A DNA stretch of 14,435 nt, taken from assembly GCA_039180865.1 (NCBI GenBank), contig JBCDCZ010000100.1, positions 1 through 14,435 of the forward strand, written 5' to 3'. Positions 14,392-14,435 of this stretch are shown in pieces (the stretch's first letter is position 1; every line of letters begins with the position of its first letter). The translations under genes were made by a program, and so were the position numbers. The notes beneath the pieces were generated by a model. It ran no database searches. It was given only the letters and a program-made list of their open reading frames with translations, and had not been told where the DNA came from. Source of the stretch: JBCDCU01 sp039180865. GTDB taxonomy: Bacteria; Pseudomonadota; Alphaproteobacteria; Rhizobiales; JACESI01.

Positions 14392-14435
14392 TCATCGCCA
14401 GAATCCGGCATGGTATGAGGAATTCACGCTTCACG
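14384..14435 (+). CDS. Start of an unidentified gene, cut by the right window edge
   Basis: ATG 14384 opens a frame without stops to the window end, reading MLDHRQNPAWYEEFTLH. It is preceded by AGGGG at suitable spacing and overlaps the DUF1826 stop by 8 bases, the arrangement of a translationally coupled gene. Seventeen residues are too few to name a family. It would belong to the same Zur-controlled unit. Confidence 0.55.
   Translation, partial: MLDHRQNPAWYEEFTLH

Overview
The window looks like a chromosomal segment of an alphaproteobacterium. GC content is moderately high by eye. The families point the same way: a Tat-exported PhoX phosphatase, a DUF1826 gene beside a COG0523 GTPase, a LemA/DUF3137 pair and two LysR regulators. 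The species cannot be named from sequence alone. I see no rRNA, tRNA, CRISPR array, insertion sequence, integrase or phage gene. This reads as ordinary chromosomal DNA made of small, mostly independently regulated units.

Left part (1-6260, all genes on the minus strand). A membrane PAS-containing sensor histidine kinase is cut by the left window edge. Next comes a translationally coupled lemA/DUF3137 pair. A long Tat-exported PhoX alkaline phosphatase follows, with a textbook terminator behind it and a 7-4-7 Pho-box-like element in front. Last is a secreted protein that I read as two tandem ferredoxin-like (DUF1330/ABM-like) domains, followed by a strong 13-bp hairpin.

Middle part (6261-10928). 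Two LysR regulators each face a divergent gene. The first (plus strand) faces the secreted ferredoxin-like protein and is followed by an NAD-type short-chain dehydrogenase. The second (minus strand) faces a periplasmic SMP-30/gluconolactonase-like beta-propeller and a small periplasmic thioredoxin-like CPPC protein. The two intergenic spacers hold palindromes and direct repeats that suit LysR binding.

Right part (10938-14435). A secreted DUF4399 protein (minus) diverges from a small cytosolic NTF2/SnoaL-like protein (plus) across a 358-bp spacer. A terminator separates the latter from a COG0523 metal-chaperone GTPase (minus), which has a CxCC motif and a His-rich loop. That gene diverges from a DUF1826 gene (plus), and a further gene begins in an 8-bp overlap at the right edge. 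The spacer contains a 15-bp element, TGTGATGTTATAACA, very close to known Zur operators, so a zinc-starvation response is the best reading.

The parts most worth a second look are the zinc unit (Zur site, DUF1826 with an HxD...H...R pattern, leader hairpins, overlapping downstream gene), the LysR/lactonase/thioredoxin unit, and the LysR/secreted ferredoxin-like unit. No clearly new multi-gene system can be demonstrated from the sequence alone.
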